Shown here: piece after piece, positions 52,298 through 61,514 of the stretch
How positions within the stretch are numbered: position 1 is the first letter of the stretch
Layout: each line of letters opens with the position of its first letter
NCBI RefSeq assembly: GCF_017311415.1
Contig: NZ_JAEKIS010000002.1
Span: 298,099 to 362,098, forward strand
From: Salipiger abyssi
Lineage (GTDB): Bacteria > Pseudomonadota > Alphaproteobacteria > Rhodobacterales > Rhodobacteraceae
Length of the DNA: 64,000 bases
Direction of reading: 5' to 3'
Position numbers and translations under genes: made by a program
The notes under the pieces: generated by a model
Database searches by the model: none
Told to the model about the DNA's origin: nothing
What the model saw: only the letters and a program-made list of their open reading frames with translations

Positions 52298-55000
52298 TCA
52301 CGCCTCCTGCTTTCTCAGGGCCAGCACCGCGACCAGCAGATAGGCCAGCCCGAACCCGGCGAGGATCAGCCCGTTCATCGCCACATCCGGCCAGCCGAAG
52401 CCCTTGACGAAGGTGCCCACGGTCACCGGCTGATACCAGCCGCCGGGAAAGCCCAAGCCAAAGATCCGCCCGGTCTCGCTCATCGACGAGACCGGCACGA
52501 TCAGGCCGGAGAAATTCACCGTGGGGATGATCGCCAGCACCGCCGTGGCAAACACCGCCGAGACCTGCGTGCGGGTGAAGGTGGAGATGAGCTGACCGAA
52601 GCCGGTCGTCGCCAGCACATAGACCACCGTGATCGCCGCAAGCGCGCCGAGGCTGCCGCTGAACGGCACCTGGAACAGCCAGCGCCCCATCGCCGCGAGG
52701 ATCCAGAAGCTGACCCAGGCCAGCGCGACGTAAGGAAGCTGCTTGCCGACCAGGAATTCCGCCCGCCGCACCGGGGTCGAGCGGAAATTGGCGATGGTGC
52801 CGGTCTCCTTCTCGCGCACCACGCTCACCGCCGACATGATCGCCGGGATCAGCATCAGGATCAGCATCAGCAGCGAGGGCACCATGGCATTGGCGCTGCG
52901 GAAGGCCTGATTGAAGAGATAGCGCGTCTCGATCTCCAGCGGCACGCCGCCGGCGCTGCCGGTCTCGGCGGCCTGACGGGCGGCGTAGGCGTCGAGCACG
53001 CCCATGGCATAGCCGCGCGTGGTCTCGGCGCGGAACGGCATGGCGCCGTCGATCCAGATCGAGACCTCGGGCACCGCGCCCCGGTGCAGATCGTGGCCAT
53101 AGCCCTCGGGGATCTCCAGCGCCACGGTCAGATCGCCGCGCTCCATCCGGTCGTTGAGCGCCTCGAGCGAGGCAAAGGGCGGCCCTTCGCGGAACTGCCG
53201 GATCGACGCGAATTCGTCGATCAGTGCCCGGCTCTCCGGGCTGTGATCCTGATCGTTGACCGCAAAGCTCAGCTCGTCCACATCGAAGGAGATGCCGTAG
53301 CCCATGGTCAGCAGCAGCAGCACAGGGCCCACCAGCGCAAAGAACAGGCGGATCGGATCGCGCGCCAGCTCCAGCGTCTCGCGCCAGCTATAGGCCCAGA
53401 GCCGCGTCAGTGCCTGCCGCAGCGCGCCGCGCTTCGCCGGCGTCGCCTCATAGACCGGTGCCGCCGCGTGATCGTCGCGGCCCATCTCCTCTTCCAGCGC
53501 GTCGATAAAGGCGTCTTCCAGCGTCTCGGCGCCGCGCCGCGCGACGATCTCGTCGGGGGCGCCCATCTCCAGCACCTTGCCCGCATGCATCAGCGAAATG
53601 CGGTCGCAGCGCTCGGCCTCGTTCATGAAATGGGTGGTGATGAAGATCGTCACCCCGTCTTCGCGCGAGAGCCGGATCAGCCGGCGCCAGAACGCATCCC
53701 GCGCCAGCGGATCGACGCCCGAGGTCGGCTCGTCGAGGATCAGGATGCGCGGATTGTGGATCACCGCCACCGCGAGCTGCAAGCGCTGTTTCTGGCCGAG
53801 CGGCAGCCCGTCGGGCAGTTCGTCGGCCTCGTCGCGCAGCTCATAGGCGTCGAGCACCTCCTCCACCCGCGCGCTCCGGCGCTCGGCGGGAATGCCGTAA
53901 AGCTCCGCGTGCAGCGTCAGGTTCTGGCGCACGGTCAGCTCGGTATAGAGCGAAAAGCTCTGCGACATGTAGCCGATGCGCAGCCGGCTCTGCATGTCCG
54001 AGGCCTTCAGTTCCTCGCCAAAGAGCCGCGTCGTGCCCTCGCTGGGCTCCAGAAGCCCGGTGAGCATCTTCATCGTGGTGGATTTGCCGCAGCCGTTGGA
54101 GCCGAGAAAGCCAAAGATCTCGCCTTCGGGAATGGTGAACCCGACATTGTCGACGGCGGTGAAATCGCCGAACCGCTTGGTCAGCCCCTGCGCCTCGATG
54201 GCGGGCACCTCGCCGTCCCGCGCCTCGCGCGGCGGCAGCACCACGGGGCTGTGATCGGCGCCCTCGGGGAGCAGGTGCAAAAAGGCCTCTTCCAGCGTCT
54301 CGGTGCCGCTCTGCTCATGCAGCGCGGCGGGGCTGCCCTCGGCAATCACCCGGCCCGCATCCATCGCCGCCAGCCAGTCGAACCGCTCCGCCTCTTCCAT
54401 ATAGGCGGTGGCGACGATCACGCTCATGCCCGGCATATGGCCGCGGATCCGGTCGATCAGATCCCAGAACTGCCGCCGCGACAGCGGATCGACACCGGTG
54501 GTGGGCTCATCGAGGATCAGCAGGTCGGGGTCGTGAATGAGCGCCGAGCAGAGGCTGAGCTTCTGCTTCATCCCGCCCGAGAGCTTGCCCGCCGGACGGT
54601 CCGGGAACGGCGCGAGCCCGGTGGCCTCCAGCAGCATCTCGATCCGGGCGGCGCGCTCGTCGGCGGGCTGGCCGAAGAGGCGCCCGAAGAAATCGAGATT
54701 CTCGCGCACCGTCAGCGTGGTCGAGAGGTTCCGCCCCAGCCCCTGCGGCATATAGGCGACGCGCGGCGCCACCCGCACGCGGGCCGAAGCCTGCGCCATG
54801 TCCTCGCCGAGCGTGGTGACACCGCCCTCCTGAAGCCTGCGCACGCCGGCGACCAGCCCCAGCAGGGTCGATTTGCCCACCCCGTCCGGGCCGATCAGCC
54901 CGGCCATGCAGCCGGCGGGGATCTTCAGCGACACCGAATCCAGCGCCGTGGTGGCGCCGTAGCGATGGCTGACGCCGTCCAGCTCCGCGACGAATGCCAT
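52298..55000 (-). CDS. ABC transporter fusion: two ATPase domains plus permease (RbbA/YhiH-like)
   Basis: A 900-residue protein. NBD1 (about 1-240) has Walker A 'GPDGVGKSTLLGL', signature 'LSGGMKQKLSL' and 'LLILDEPTTGVDP'. NBD2 (about 270-500) has 'GSNGCGKSTTMKM', the altered signature 'LPLGQKQRLQL' and 'ILILDEPTSGVDP'. The C-terminal half is an ABC-2 permease with six helices and an extracytoplasmic loop. E. coli RbbA is described as a ribosome-associated ATPase, but the fused permease and partners argue for export. It begins four bases after the HlyD gene. Confidence 0.92.
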   Translation of the reverse strand: MAFVAELDGVSHRYGATTALDSVSLKIPAGCMAGLIGPDGVGKSTLLGLVAGVRRLQEGGVTTLGEDMAQASARVRVAPRVAYMPQGLGRNLSTTLTVRENLDFFGRLFGQPADERAARIEMLLEATGLAPFPDRPAGKLSGGMKQKLSLCSALIHDPDLLILDEPTTGVDPLSRRQFWDLIDRIRGHMPGMSVIVATAYMEEAERFDWLAAMDAGRVIAEGSPAALHEQSGTETLEEAFLHLLPEGADHSPVVLPPREARDGEVPAIEAQGLTKRFGDFTAVDNVGFTIPEGEIFGFLGSNGCGKSTTMKMLTGLLEPSEGTTRLFGEELKASDMQSRLRIGYMSQSFSLYTELTVRQNLTLHAELYGIPAERRSARVEEVLDAYELRDEADELPDGLPLGQKQRLQLAVAVIHNPRILILDEPTSGVDPLARDAFWRRLIRLSREDGVTIFITTHFMNEAERCDRISLMHAGKVLEMGAPDEIVARRGAETLEDAFIDALEEEMGRDDHAAAPVYEATPAKRGALRQALTRLWAYSWRETLELARDPIRLFFALVGPVLLLLTMGYGISFDVDELSFAVNDQDHSPESRALIDEFASIRQFREGPPFASLEALNDRMERGDLTVALEIPEGYGHDLHRGAVPEVSIWIDGAMPFRAETTRGYAMGVLDAYAARQAAETGSAGGVPLEIETRYLFNQAFRSANAMVPSLLMLILMLIPAIMSAVSVVREKETGTIANFRSTPVRRAEFLVGKQLPYVALAWVSFWILAAMGRWLFQVPFSGSLGALAAITVVYVLATTGFGQLISTFTRTQVSAVFATAVLAIIPTVNFSGLIVPVSSMSETGRIFGLGFPGGWYQPVTVGTFVKGFGWPDVAMNGLILAGFGLAYLLVAVLALRKQEA

Positions 55001-55004
55001 GGGC

Positions 55005-56024
55005 TTACTCCGGCACGTTGACCGCCAGATCCTCGGGCCACTCCGCCCCCGGCTCCGCGCGCACAAAGCCCAGGCCCCGCACCCCGGATTTCACCCGGTT
55101 CTCGAATTTCTCCAGCAGGTCGCGGGGGATGGTCAGCTTGACGCGGAACACCAGCTCCTCGCGCTCCTTCGCCGTCTCGACGCTTTTCGGCGTGAACTGC
55201 GCCTGCGGCGAGATGAAGGTGACCCGCGCCGGAATCACGTATTGCGGGACCGGATCGAGGATCAGCCGCGCCTCGTCATTGGCGGCGAGGGTGCCGACCA
55301 CCGGCGCCGGCAGGTAGAGGTTCATATAGACATCGGCCAGATCGAGCATGGTCATCACCGGCGCGCCGGCCGAGATCACCTCACCCGGCTCGCGCAGCCG
55401 GTAGAGCACCCGACCCCGGATCGGCGCGCGGATGGTGAGATCGTCGAGCGCGATCTTGAGCCGCTCGACCTCGGCCTCGCCGGCGGCGATCTGCGCGTCG
55501 GAATTGCTGACCTGCGCCTTGGCCGAGGCCAGCGAGGCCTTGGCCGAGTTGAGCGCGTTGGTGGCATCGTCGAGCGCGCTCTGGCTGGCATGGCCGTCGG
55601 TGTGAAGCTGGGTGACCCGATCGAAATTCGTCTGCGCCACATCCAGGGCGCTTTGCGCCTGCATGACGCTGGCCTCGGCCACCTGCTTGCCCGCCTGTGC
55701 CTGCATCACCGCCGCCTGCGCCGCCAGAAGCTGCGCCTGGGTGTCGCGGTCGTCGAGCTGTGCCAGCACCGTGCCGGCCTCGACGACATCGCCCTCATCG
55801 GCCAGAACCTCGGTCACGCGCCCGGCATATTTCGTCGCCACGTCAACGCTTTGCGCCTCAATCCTGCCATTGGAGCTGGCGATGCCCTCATAGCGGTCCT
55901 CACCGCTAAAGCGCGCCAGCAGCGCCTCGAATTTGGTTTCAGCCATGGCGGCGGGCGCGGGTATCAGGGCAAGGGGTGCTGCGGCAAGCGCGAGAGAGAG
56001 GAAAAAGCGGCTCGAACGGATCAC
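55005..56024 (-). CDS. HlyD-family periplasmic adaptor (YhiI-like)
   Basis: A 339-residue membrane-fusion protein with an N-terminal signal/anchor ('FFLSLALAAAPLALIPAPAAMA'), a lipoyl half-motif ('KYAGRVTEVLADEGDVVEAGTVLAQLDD') and an Ala/Gln-rich alpha-hairpin (about 95-195). The second lipoyl half follows ('IRAPIRGRVLYRLREPGEVISAGAPVMTM'). It starts with GTG at 56024, eight bases after AAGGAGG. It heads the three-gene exporter operon; an outer-membrane channel is not encoded here. Confidence 0.9.
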   Translation of the reverse strand: MIRSSRFFLSLALAAAPLALIPAPAAMAETKFEALLARFSGEDRYEGIASSNGRIEAQSVDVATKYAGRVTEVLADEGDVVEAGTVLAQLDDRDTQAQLLAAQAAVMQAQAGKQVAEASVMQAQSALDVAQTNFDRVTQLHTDGHASQSALDDATNALNSAKASLASAKAQVSNSDAQIAAGEAEVERLKIALDDLTIRAPIRGRVLYRLREPGEVISAGAPVMTMLDLADVYMNLYLPAPVVGTLAANDEARLILDPVPQYVIPARVTFISPQAQFTPKSVETAKEREELVFRVKLTIPRDLLEKFENRVKSGVRGLGFVRAEPGAEWPEDLAVNVPE

Positions 56025-56190
56025 TTGCGGGGCCTCCTTGTGGATGTGTCGGGCAGACTCGGCACTGTACGGCGCAGTTTAGTTTCATACGCGGGAGACA
56101 CCAGAGCCCGAGACCGAAGAGCGCAAAAAATGCCGAGATGACGCAGGCGCGGGCGCGGGCGCCTTTCCCTGGGCCAGAGACCTCAGATCA

Positions 56191-56247
56191 TCCACTACAT
56201 TATCGATTTAAAATAATATATTACAGATCAATCCTGATGCAGTAAAC
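56191..56247. other. AT-rich island between exporter operon and ttrA
   Basis: About 57 bases that are strikingly AT-rich for this genome, including the palindrome TAATATATTA (56214-56223) and two copies of CAGATCA-(A)TCC. It lies about 170 bases upstream of the exporter operon start and may be its regulatory region. The rest of the 310-bp gap shows only the ttr terminator. Confidence 0.4.
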
Positions 56248-56290
56248 GAGCCATCCACCGATGTGCCTCCTCACGCAATGCTCCAAATCG

Positions 56291-56321
56291 AAAAGCCCCG
56301 CCACAGCAGCTGCGGCGGGGC
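56291..56321 (-). terminator. Intrinsic terminator of ttrBCA
   Basis: Stem 56295-56302 with 56314-56321 (GCCCCGCC/GGCGGGGC, extended inward after one mismatch), followed by TTTT on the minus strand. It begins 14 bases after the ttrA stop. Confidence 0.75.
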
Positions 56322-56334
56322 GTCTTGCGCCGAT

Positions 56335-59300
56335 TCAGCCGATCCGCTCGACCCGCGCGGGCAGGCCCTGGCGCACGGCGGTGCCCGAGACCGGATCCAC
56401 CCAGACGCCGGCCTTCTCGCGCGTCGGGTCCATCATGCCCAGATCGTTGAGCAGCACCCCTGCGGCAAGTCGCGGGTCGGCGGGCGTTGTTTGGCCGTCG
56501 ATGGTGATGTCCTCGGCGCCAAAGCCGCGATGGCCAAAGCCGTGCTCGATCGCCACCGTGCCCGGCGCCAACCCATCGCGCACCACCGCGACGCTGTCGA
56601 GCTGCCCGCCCGGCGTGGTGAGCCGCACCATATCGCCCGTCGCGATGCCGCGCGGCTCGGCCACGTCGCGCCCGATCATCACCGGGTTGGCGGCAACGAT
56701 CCTGAGCAGCGCCTTCGCCCCCACCGAATAGGAGTTCTGGAGCGGCGATTTGAAGCTTACCAGCTTCACCGGCCAGTCGGCATCGGGGTAATGCTCCGCC
56801 ACCCTGGAGCCGTCGGCGAACTCGGGCACCCGCCAGCAGGCGGTGCCGGGCATGCGCTTGCCGGTCGAGGCGCGGCGGAAGCTGCCCACCGCCTCGTTCC
56901 AGATCTGCATCGGCGCGGCAAAGGCATGGGTGGCGCGCTCGCCGGTATAGGTCTGTTCGATATTCTCGTAGCGCCCGCCCTTGGCATAGATCGTCGCGGC
57001 CTTGCGCCATTCCCCGGGTTTCAGCACCGCCTCCAGATCGGCGCGGATGCGCGAGACACCGGAGAGTTCGATATCGTCATCGCTGGCATCGCCCACCGGA
57101 GCGCCGAGCAGCGCCACATTGGCCGCGCCGCGCAGATACCAGTCCTCGGCGCGATTGAGCGGGTGCAGGTTGCCCTCGGCGTCCGGGATCGCCGCCTCGC
57201 CGAAGCCCGGCAGCCCCATACGCTTGGCGGTGGCGATGAGGAAACTCTCCAGCCCCACACGCTGCCCTTCGGCGTTCTGCGCCATGCGCGGCTCGATCAC
57301 CGGCCAGCGCGCCGTGGTCGCCTTGGTCGCCACCCCGCCCCAGGGCTTGGTGAACCCCCAGGTCTCGTACATCACCGAATCCGGCACGATGTAGTCGGCG
57401 ATGGCCGAGCTTTCGTTGATGAAGGGATCGACCGAGATGATCAGCGGCACCACCGCCGGATCCTTCAGCCTATCCATCACATGGGCGATGCCGGGAATGC
57501 CGTAGACCGGGTTGGTGTTGCGGAAAATCAGCGCCTCGGCGTGGTATGGGTAGCCATTGACCAGCGAGCTGATCCACTCCGTGGCAAGCCCCGGCGCCTG
57601 CGGATACCAGGGCCCCTCCGCCGGATAGGGCCTGCCCGCCGCCTGCTTGGCCCTGAACTCGGCGGTCTTCTCATATGGCGCGTTGCGCCCATAAGGCAGC
57701 CCCCTGGCCGTCACCGCGCCGGGGAAGCTCGCAAGATCGTAGGCCGGCCCCTTGGTCTCGGGGAAGCCGCCGCCTGCGATCATCGTGCCGCCCTTCCAGT
57801 TCAGGTTCCCGATCAGCGTGTTGAGCATTGTGAGCGCCCAGGCGTTATAAAAGCCCGAACCGTTCATCATGCCGCCATGGCTGTTCACCGCCGCCTTGCG
57901 CCCGTGCGAGGTGAACTCACGGGCGAGCCCGGCGATGGTCTCGGCGGGGATGCCGCAATCCTGCGCATAGGCGTCGAGGCTCTGCGCCATGGCCTCCTCG
58001 CGCAGCAGCGTCAGCGCGGTCTTGACCGCCACCGGGCCGCCCGCCGTCCCGGCCACGCCGTCGAAAAGGAGCGGCGCGGCCGAGTCTCCGGCAGGGACGG
58101 GGCCGGAGTCCGACGCCACCATATAGGGGTCGGCGTCGGTATAGGGCTCACCCGCGACAGCGAGCCCGATGTCAGAGCCGCGCAGCATGCGGCCAAAGCG
58201 TTTATGCCCGTCCTCGACCACCACCAGATGGGTGGCATTGGTCCAGTTGGCCTCTCCCGCCGCGTCGGCGGCGGCCTGCGAGGGCTGGGCGAGATAGGCC
58301 GCGTTGATCCGGTCGTTCTCGAACATCCAGCGCATCATGCCCATGGCGAGCGCCCCGTCCGTGCCCGGCTTGATCGGCAGCCAGCGCGCGCGGTTGCCCG
58401 AGGGCGCGTTCTGCGCATTGTTCAGCACCGGATCGACCACCACATATGTCAGCTTGCCGGTGGCGCGGGCCTGGGCGACCAGCGCGCCCACCCGCTTGAA
58501 CGGGTTGCCGGCATTGCCCGGCGCGGTGCCGGCGAAGATGATGAACTCGGCCTCCGAGAAATCCGGCTTGGCATGCGGCATCTTCTTCACATCGCCAAAG
58601 AGCGCGCCGGAGCCCGAGCGATACGCCCCGCCGCAATAGGAACCGTGCCGGGTGAAGTTGTTCGATCCGAAGCTCTGCTTGAGCCAGCGCAGGGCGAAAT
58701 TGTCCCGCCCGTCATCGACGCAATTCATCCAGACCAGACGGTTGGCGCGCGGCCCGTATTCCGGCGCGCCCTCGACGGCGGGGGTCTCCAGATTGCGGAT
58801 CTCGCGCAGCCCGGCCACCCGGCCCTCGCCGAAGAGGTCGCCGCCCTCGACCACCTCTTCGACCAGCTGCTCGAAGCTGATGGTCTGCCATTCGCCCGAA
58901 CCGCGCGGCCCGACCCGCTTCATCGGTTTCAGCACCCGGCGCGGGTTGGTCACCTGTTGCAGCACCGCATTGCCGCGCCCGCAGGCGGTGGAGCGGTTGG
59001 TCAGCCCCTGCCCCGCGCCGGTCTGCGCCATCGCTCTGAAGCTGTCGCGCACCGAGGTCTCGTAGGGGATGAACGGATCGGTGCTCATCGGCGAATAGGG
59101 GTTGCCCGCGACGCGCAGCACCTCGTTGCGGGTCTTGTCGACCCTGACGCGCACACCGCACATGGTCGTGCAGCCGATGCACATGGTGTAGCTCAGCGCC
59201 TGGTCGGGATTCAGCGCCAGATCGCCGGTCTCCGGGTCGATGCGGTATTCCGGGTCGGGCGCGTTGCCGGCCAGCGCCTTGTCGGGCCGCTCGCCCGACC

Positions 59301-59406
59301 AGTGGCCTTTGGCGAGCTTCTTCAGCGTGTCGGCATAGCCCACACCGAAGGTGGCGAGCGCACCGGTGGCGGCGGCGCCTTTCAGGATGTTGCGGCGGGT
59401 GGACAT
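56335..59406 (-). CDS. ttrA: Tetrathionate reductase-type molybdopterin subunit A
   Basis: A 1023-residue molybdo-bis(MGD) enzyme of the DMSO-reductase superfamily, exported by Tat ('MSTRRNILKGAAATG'). The FS0 [4Fe-4S] ligands are Cys76, Cys79, Cys83 and Cys142; the likely Mo ligand is Cys258 in 'RHGSYCGGAYRSGSGAL'. Segments such as 'FEQLVEEVVEGGDLFGEG', 'SHGRKAAVNSHGGMMNGSGFYNAW' and 'WGGVATKATTARWPV' match my recollection of Salmonella TtrA closely. It would reduce tetrathionate to thiosulfate in the periplasm. It is last in ttrB-ttrC-ttrA. Another sulfur oxyanion as substrate is not excluded. Confidence 0.87.
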   Translation of the reverse strand: MSTRRNILKGAAATGALATFGVGYADTLKKLAKGHWSGERPDKALAGNAPDPEYRIDPETGDLALNPDQALSYTMCIGCTTMCGVRVRVDKTRNEVLRVAGNPYSPMSTDPFIPYETSVRDSFRAMAQTGAGQGLTNRSTACGRGNAVLQQVTNPRRVLKPMKRVGPRGSGEWQTISFEQLVEEVVEGGDLFGEGRVAGLREIRNLETPAVEGAPEYGPRANRLVWMNCVDDGRDNFALRWLKQSFGSNNFTRHGSYCGGAYRSGSGALFGDVKKMPHAKPDFSEAEFIIFAGTAPGNAGNPFKRVGALVAQARATGKLTYVVVDPVLNNAQNAPSGNRARWLPIKPGTDGALAMGMMRWMFENDRINAAYLAQPSQAAADAAGEANWTNATHLVVVEDGHKRFGRMLRGSDIGLAVAGEPYTDADPYMVASDSGPVPAGDSAAPLLFDGVAGTAGGPVAVKTALTLLREEAMAQSLDAYAQDCGIPAETIAGLAREFTSHGRKAAVNSHGGMMNGSGFYNAWALTMLNTLIGNLNWKGGTMIAGGGFPETKGPAYDLASFPGAVTARGLPYGRNAPYEKTAEFRAKQAAGRPYPAEGPWYPQAPGLATEWISSLVNGYPYHAEALIFRNTNPVYGIPGIAHVMDRLKDPAVVPLIISVDPFINESSAIADYIVPDSVMYETWGFTKPWGGVATKATTARWPVIEPRMAQNAEGQRVGLESFLIATAKRMGLPGFGEAAIPDAEGNLHPLNRAEDWYLRGAANVALLGAPVGDASDDDIELSGVSRIRADLEAVLKPGEWRKAATIYAKGGRYENIEQTYTGERATHAFAAPMQIWNEAVGSFRRASTGKRMPGTACWRVPEFADGSRVAEHYPDADWPVKLVSFKSPLQNSYSVGAKALLRIVAANPVMIGRDVAEPRGIATGDMVRLTTPGGQLDSVAVVRDGLAPGTVAIEHGFGHRGFGAEDITIDGQTTPADPRLAAGVLLNDLGMMDPTREKAGVWVDPVSGTAVRQGLPARVERIG

Positions 59407-59418
59407 GGCTGTCTCTCC

Positions 59419-60528
59419 TCAATGCGAGGTTGCGGGACGGGCGGGAACTGCGCCATCGGCGGGCGCGCTTGCCTCGGTCCAGGGAATGAAGGTGGTGTAG
59501 GCGATGAGCAGGAAGAGCCAGAGCCCGAAGGTGCCGATCACCCCCATGAGCCCGTCGAGCCCCGCAGGCAGCAGCGCGTCATAGAGGCCGGAGCCCACTT
59601 TCGGCACCGCCTGCCCGCCCATGAAGACGGTCCAGCGGAACATCCAGGCGGCGTGTATGGCGATGAGCCCGGTCACCCAGCCGGTGCGCGACGGCGAGAC
59701 CAGCGCCAGCACGAAGGGCACGGCGACCGAGACGGCGCCCCAGAGCGCGATCTTCTGCCAGACCGGGAAACCCGCGACCGAGGCCAGCGCCTCGCTGTGC
59801 CGGGGCGAGAGCCCCGAGAGCGCCAGCGCGAACCAGGCCGCCCCCAGCACCGCAACCACCCCGAGTGCTAGAGCCAGCGCCCGGTTGAGCCGCGCCTCGA
59901 GCGCCGGCTCGCGGCAGAGCACCCGCTCCAGCACCAGCATCAGCCCGAGCGCGCCGACAAAGCCGGTGGCGGCGAATTGCAGCGGCAGGAAGGGCGTGTT
60001 CCAGAGCGGACGGGCGCGCACCACATAGACCTCGGCACCGGTATAGATCAGCACCAGCAGCGCAGCCGCGCCCGCAGCGATGCCTAAGGGCCTCACAAAA
60101 CCGTTGGACGCACCCCCCAGCGACAGCCAGCGGAAGAGCCAGTTGAACCGCCAGCTTTCCTGCCCCAGCGCGTAAAGCCCCGGACGATGCACCGCCCAGG
60201 CGAAGGCCACGATCAGCCCCACATAGGAGGGCACGAACCAGGCGCCCCAGGCCATCCAGGAGCTGCTGTTGGTGTAGAGAAAGAATTCCCAGAACCGCCC
60301 TGGCTGATGCAGATCGGCCAGCAGCGCGATGGGCGCGGTGATGCCGGTGGTCACCGCCACCATGAGCGCCAGCCTTGCGCGCGGCAGCGCCGCGACGCGC
60401 CCCAGCGCCAGCCCCGGCAGCGCCATCAGCAGCGCCGTGGCCGAGAGCGCGATGAGGAAGAAATACTGCACCGCCCAGGGCAGCCAGGCGGCCTCGTGCA
60501 CGGCACCGACAAGTTCATGGATCTGCAT
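59419..60528 (-). CDS. ttrC: Tetrathionate reductase-type membrane subunit C (NrfD-like)
   Basis: A 369-residue integral membrane quinol-oxidising subunit with about nine hydrophobic helices and the NrfD/PsrC features 'APIALLADLHQPGRFWEFFLY' (quinol-site region) and 'IHAAWMFRWTVFMGGQAVPK'. The ATG at 60528 overlaps the ttrB stop (TGATG), with GGAGG upstream. It passes electrons from menaquinol or ubiquinol to TtrB. Twelve bases separate its stop from ttrA. Confidence 0.88.
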   Translation of the reverse strand: MQIHELVGAVHEAAWLPWAVQYFFLIALSATALLMALPGLALGRVAALPRARLALMVAVTTGITAPIALLADLHQPGRFWEFFLYTNSSSWMAWGAWFVPSYVGLIVAFAWAVHRPGLYALGQESWRFNWLFRWLSLGGASNGFVRPLGIAAGAAALLVLIYTGAEVYVVRARPLWNTPFLPLQFAATGFVGALGLMLVLERVLCREPALEARLNRALALALGVVAVLGAAWFALALSGLSPRHSEALASVAGFPVWQKIALWGAVSVAVPFVLALVSPSRTGWVTGLIAIHAAWMFRWTVFMGGQAVPKVGSGLYDALLPAGLDGLMGVIGTFGLWLFLLIAYTTFIPWTEASAPADGAVPARPATSH

Positions 60529-61301
60529 CACGCATCCTCCCCTTGGGGCTGGGGCTCGGCACCGAGCCCGTGGGCTTGGGGCTCAGTGGTCAGCGGCGGA
60601 CGATAGGCGGCCTCCCCGGCCACGCGCCCGTCGAGCACCGCGTCGAGCCCGATGTAATAGACATTGGGATTGGTGTGCATCTCGGGGCGCAGCACCGAGA
60701 CCTCGTTCTCGCGCAGCATCCGCGACACTTCGCTCTCGGGGTCGTCGAGATCGCCAAAATTGCGCGCGCCGCCGACGCAGGTCTCCACGCAGGCGGGCAA
60801 GAGCCCGGCGCTGGTGCGGTGGAAACAGAAGGTGCATTTGTCGGCGGTCTGCGTCTCGTGGTTGATGAACCGCGCGTCATAGGGGCAGGCCTGCACGCAA
60901 TAAGCGCAGCCCACGCATTTCGTGTTGTCCACCACCACCTCGCCGGTCTCCAGCTTGAAGGTCGCCTCGACCGGGCAGACCGGCACGCAGGGCGGATCGT
61001 CGCAATGGTTGCAGAGGCGCGGCAGCATGACCATGGCCGGATCGCCGCCCTCCTTCAGCACCTCGTAGACGCTGACATGGGTGCGGAAACTGTCCTCCGG
61101 CACGTCGTTTTCCATGATGCAGGCGACGGTGCAGGCCTGGCAGCCGATGCATTTGCGCAGATCGACCACCATGCCCCAATGCGGAATGTGCGGTTTGTCG
61201 GTAGCGGCTTGCGCGGACTGGCCGGCGCCCGCCATGGAGGCGGCGGCACCGATGGTCACCCGCCCCATCGCACCCAGAAAGCCGCGGCGGTTCGTGTCCA
61301 T
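60528..61301 (-). CDS. ttrB: Tetrathionate reductase-type ferredoxin subunit B
   Basis: A 257-residue periplasmic electron-transfer subunit with a Tat signal ('MDTNRRGFLGAMGRVTIG') and four cysteine clusters for [4Fe-4S] centres: 'CIGCQACTVAC', 'CNHCDDPPCVPVC', 'CVGCAYCVQACPYD' and the split 'CTFC...C...C' set. 'RFINHETQTADKCTFC' followed by 'AGLLPACVETCVGGAR' is almost identical to Salmonella TtrB as I know it, which is the best evidence for the operon's identity. First gene of ttrBCA. Confidence 0.9.
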   Translation of the reverse strand: MDTNRRGFLGAMGRVTIGAAASMAGAGQSAQAATDKPHIPHWGMVVDLRKCIGCQACTVACIMENDVPEDSFRTHVSVYEVLKEGGDPAMVMLPRLCNHCDDPPCVPVCPVEATFKLETGEVVVDNTKCVGCAYCVQACPYDARFINHETQTADKCTFCFHRTSAGLLPACVETCVGGARNFGDLDDPESEVSRMLRENEVSVLRPEMHTNPNVYYIGLDAVLDGRVAGEAAYRPPLTTEPQAHGLGAEPQPQGEDA

Positions 61302-61386
61302 AAAGCTGATCCTCTTCGGGTTCCTGTCTGTCCCCCAGACTACGCCCGCGCGGGCTTGGCCGGTATTGGAGGAAACCCGGAGGGGT

Positions 61387-61402
61387 TAGGGGTTAACCCT
61401 TA
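61387..61402. promoter_or_regulatory. Palindromic operator candidate upstream of ttrB
   Basis: TAGGGGTTAACCCTTA is a near-perfect palindrome (14 of 16 positions, core GGGTTAACCC) 86 bases before ttrB and flanked by further GGGG tracts. It may bind the regulator of the ttr operon. No regulator gene is adjacent. Confidence 0.4.
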
Positions 61403-61514
61403 GGGGGGTGAACGGCCCAGAGCCGACATTCGCTAGGACCGAGCGCCGCACTGCGGCAGTCCTCGAAGTTGACATTCATGCTTAGCGCGGCAACCTACCG
61501 CCAGCCCAGATCGA

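Noticed and set aside
56263..59871. A 1202-codon open frame on the plus strand opposite ttrA
   Set aside because: GC-rich third-position bias opens long antisense frames. The translation is low-complexity Arg/His/Gly and the minus strand encodes an unmistakable TtrA.
61302..61514. An FNR/Anr box (TTGAT-N4-ATCAA) for anaerobic control of ttrBCA
   Set aside because: No acceptable match was seen; only the GGGTTAACCC palindrome stands out.
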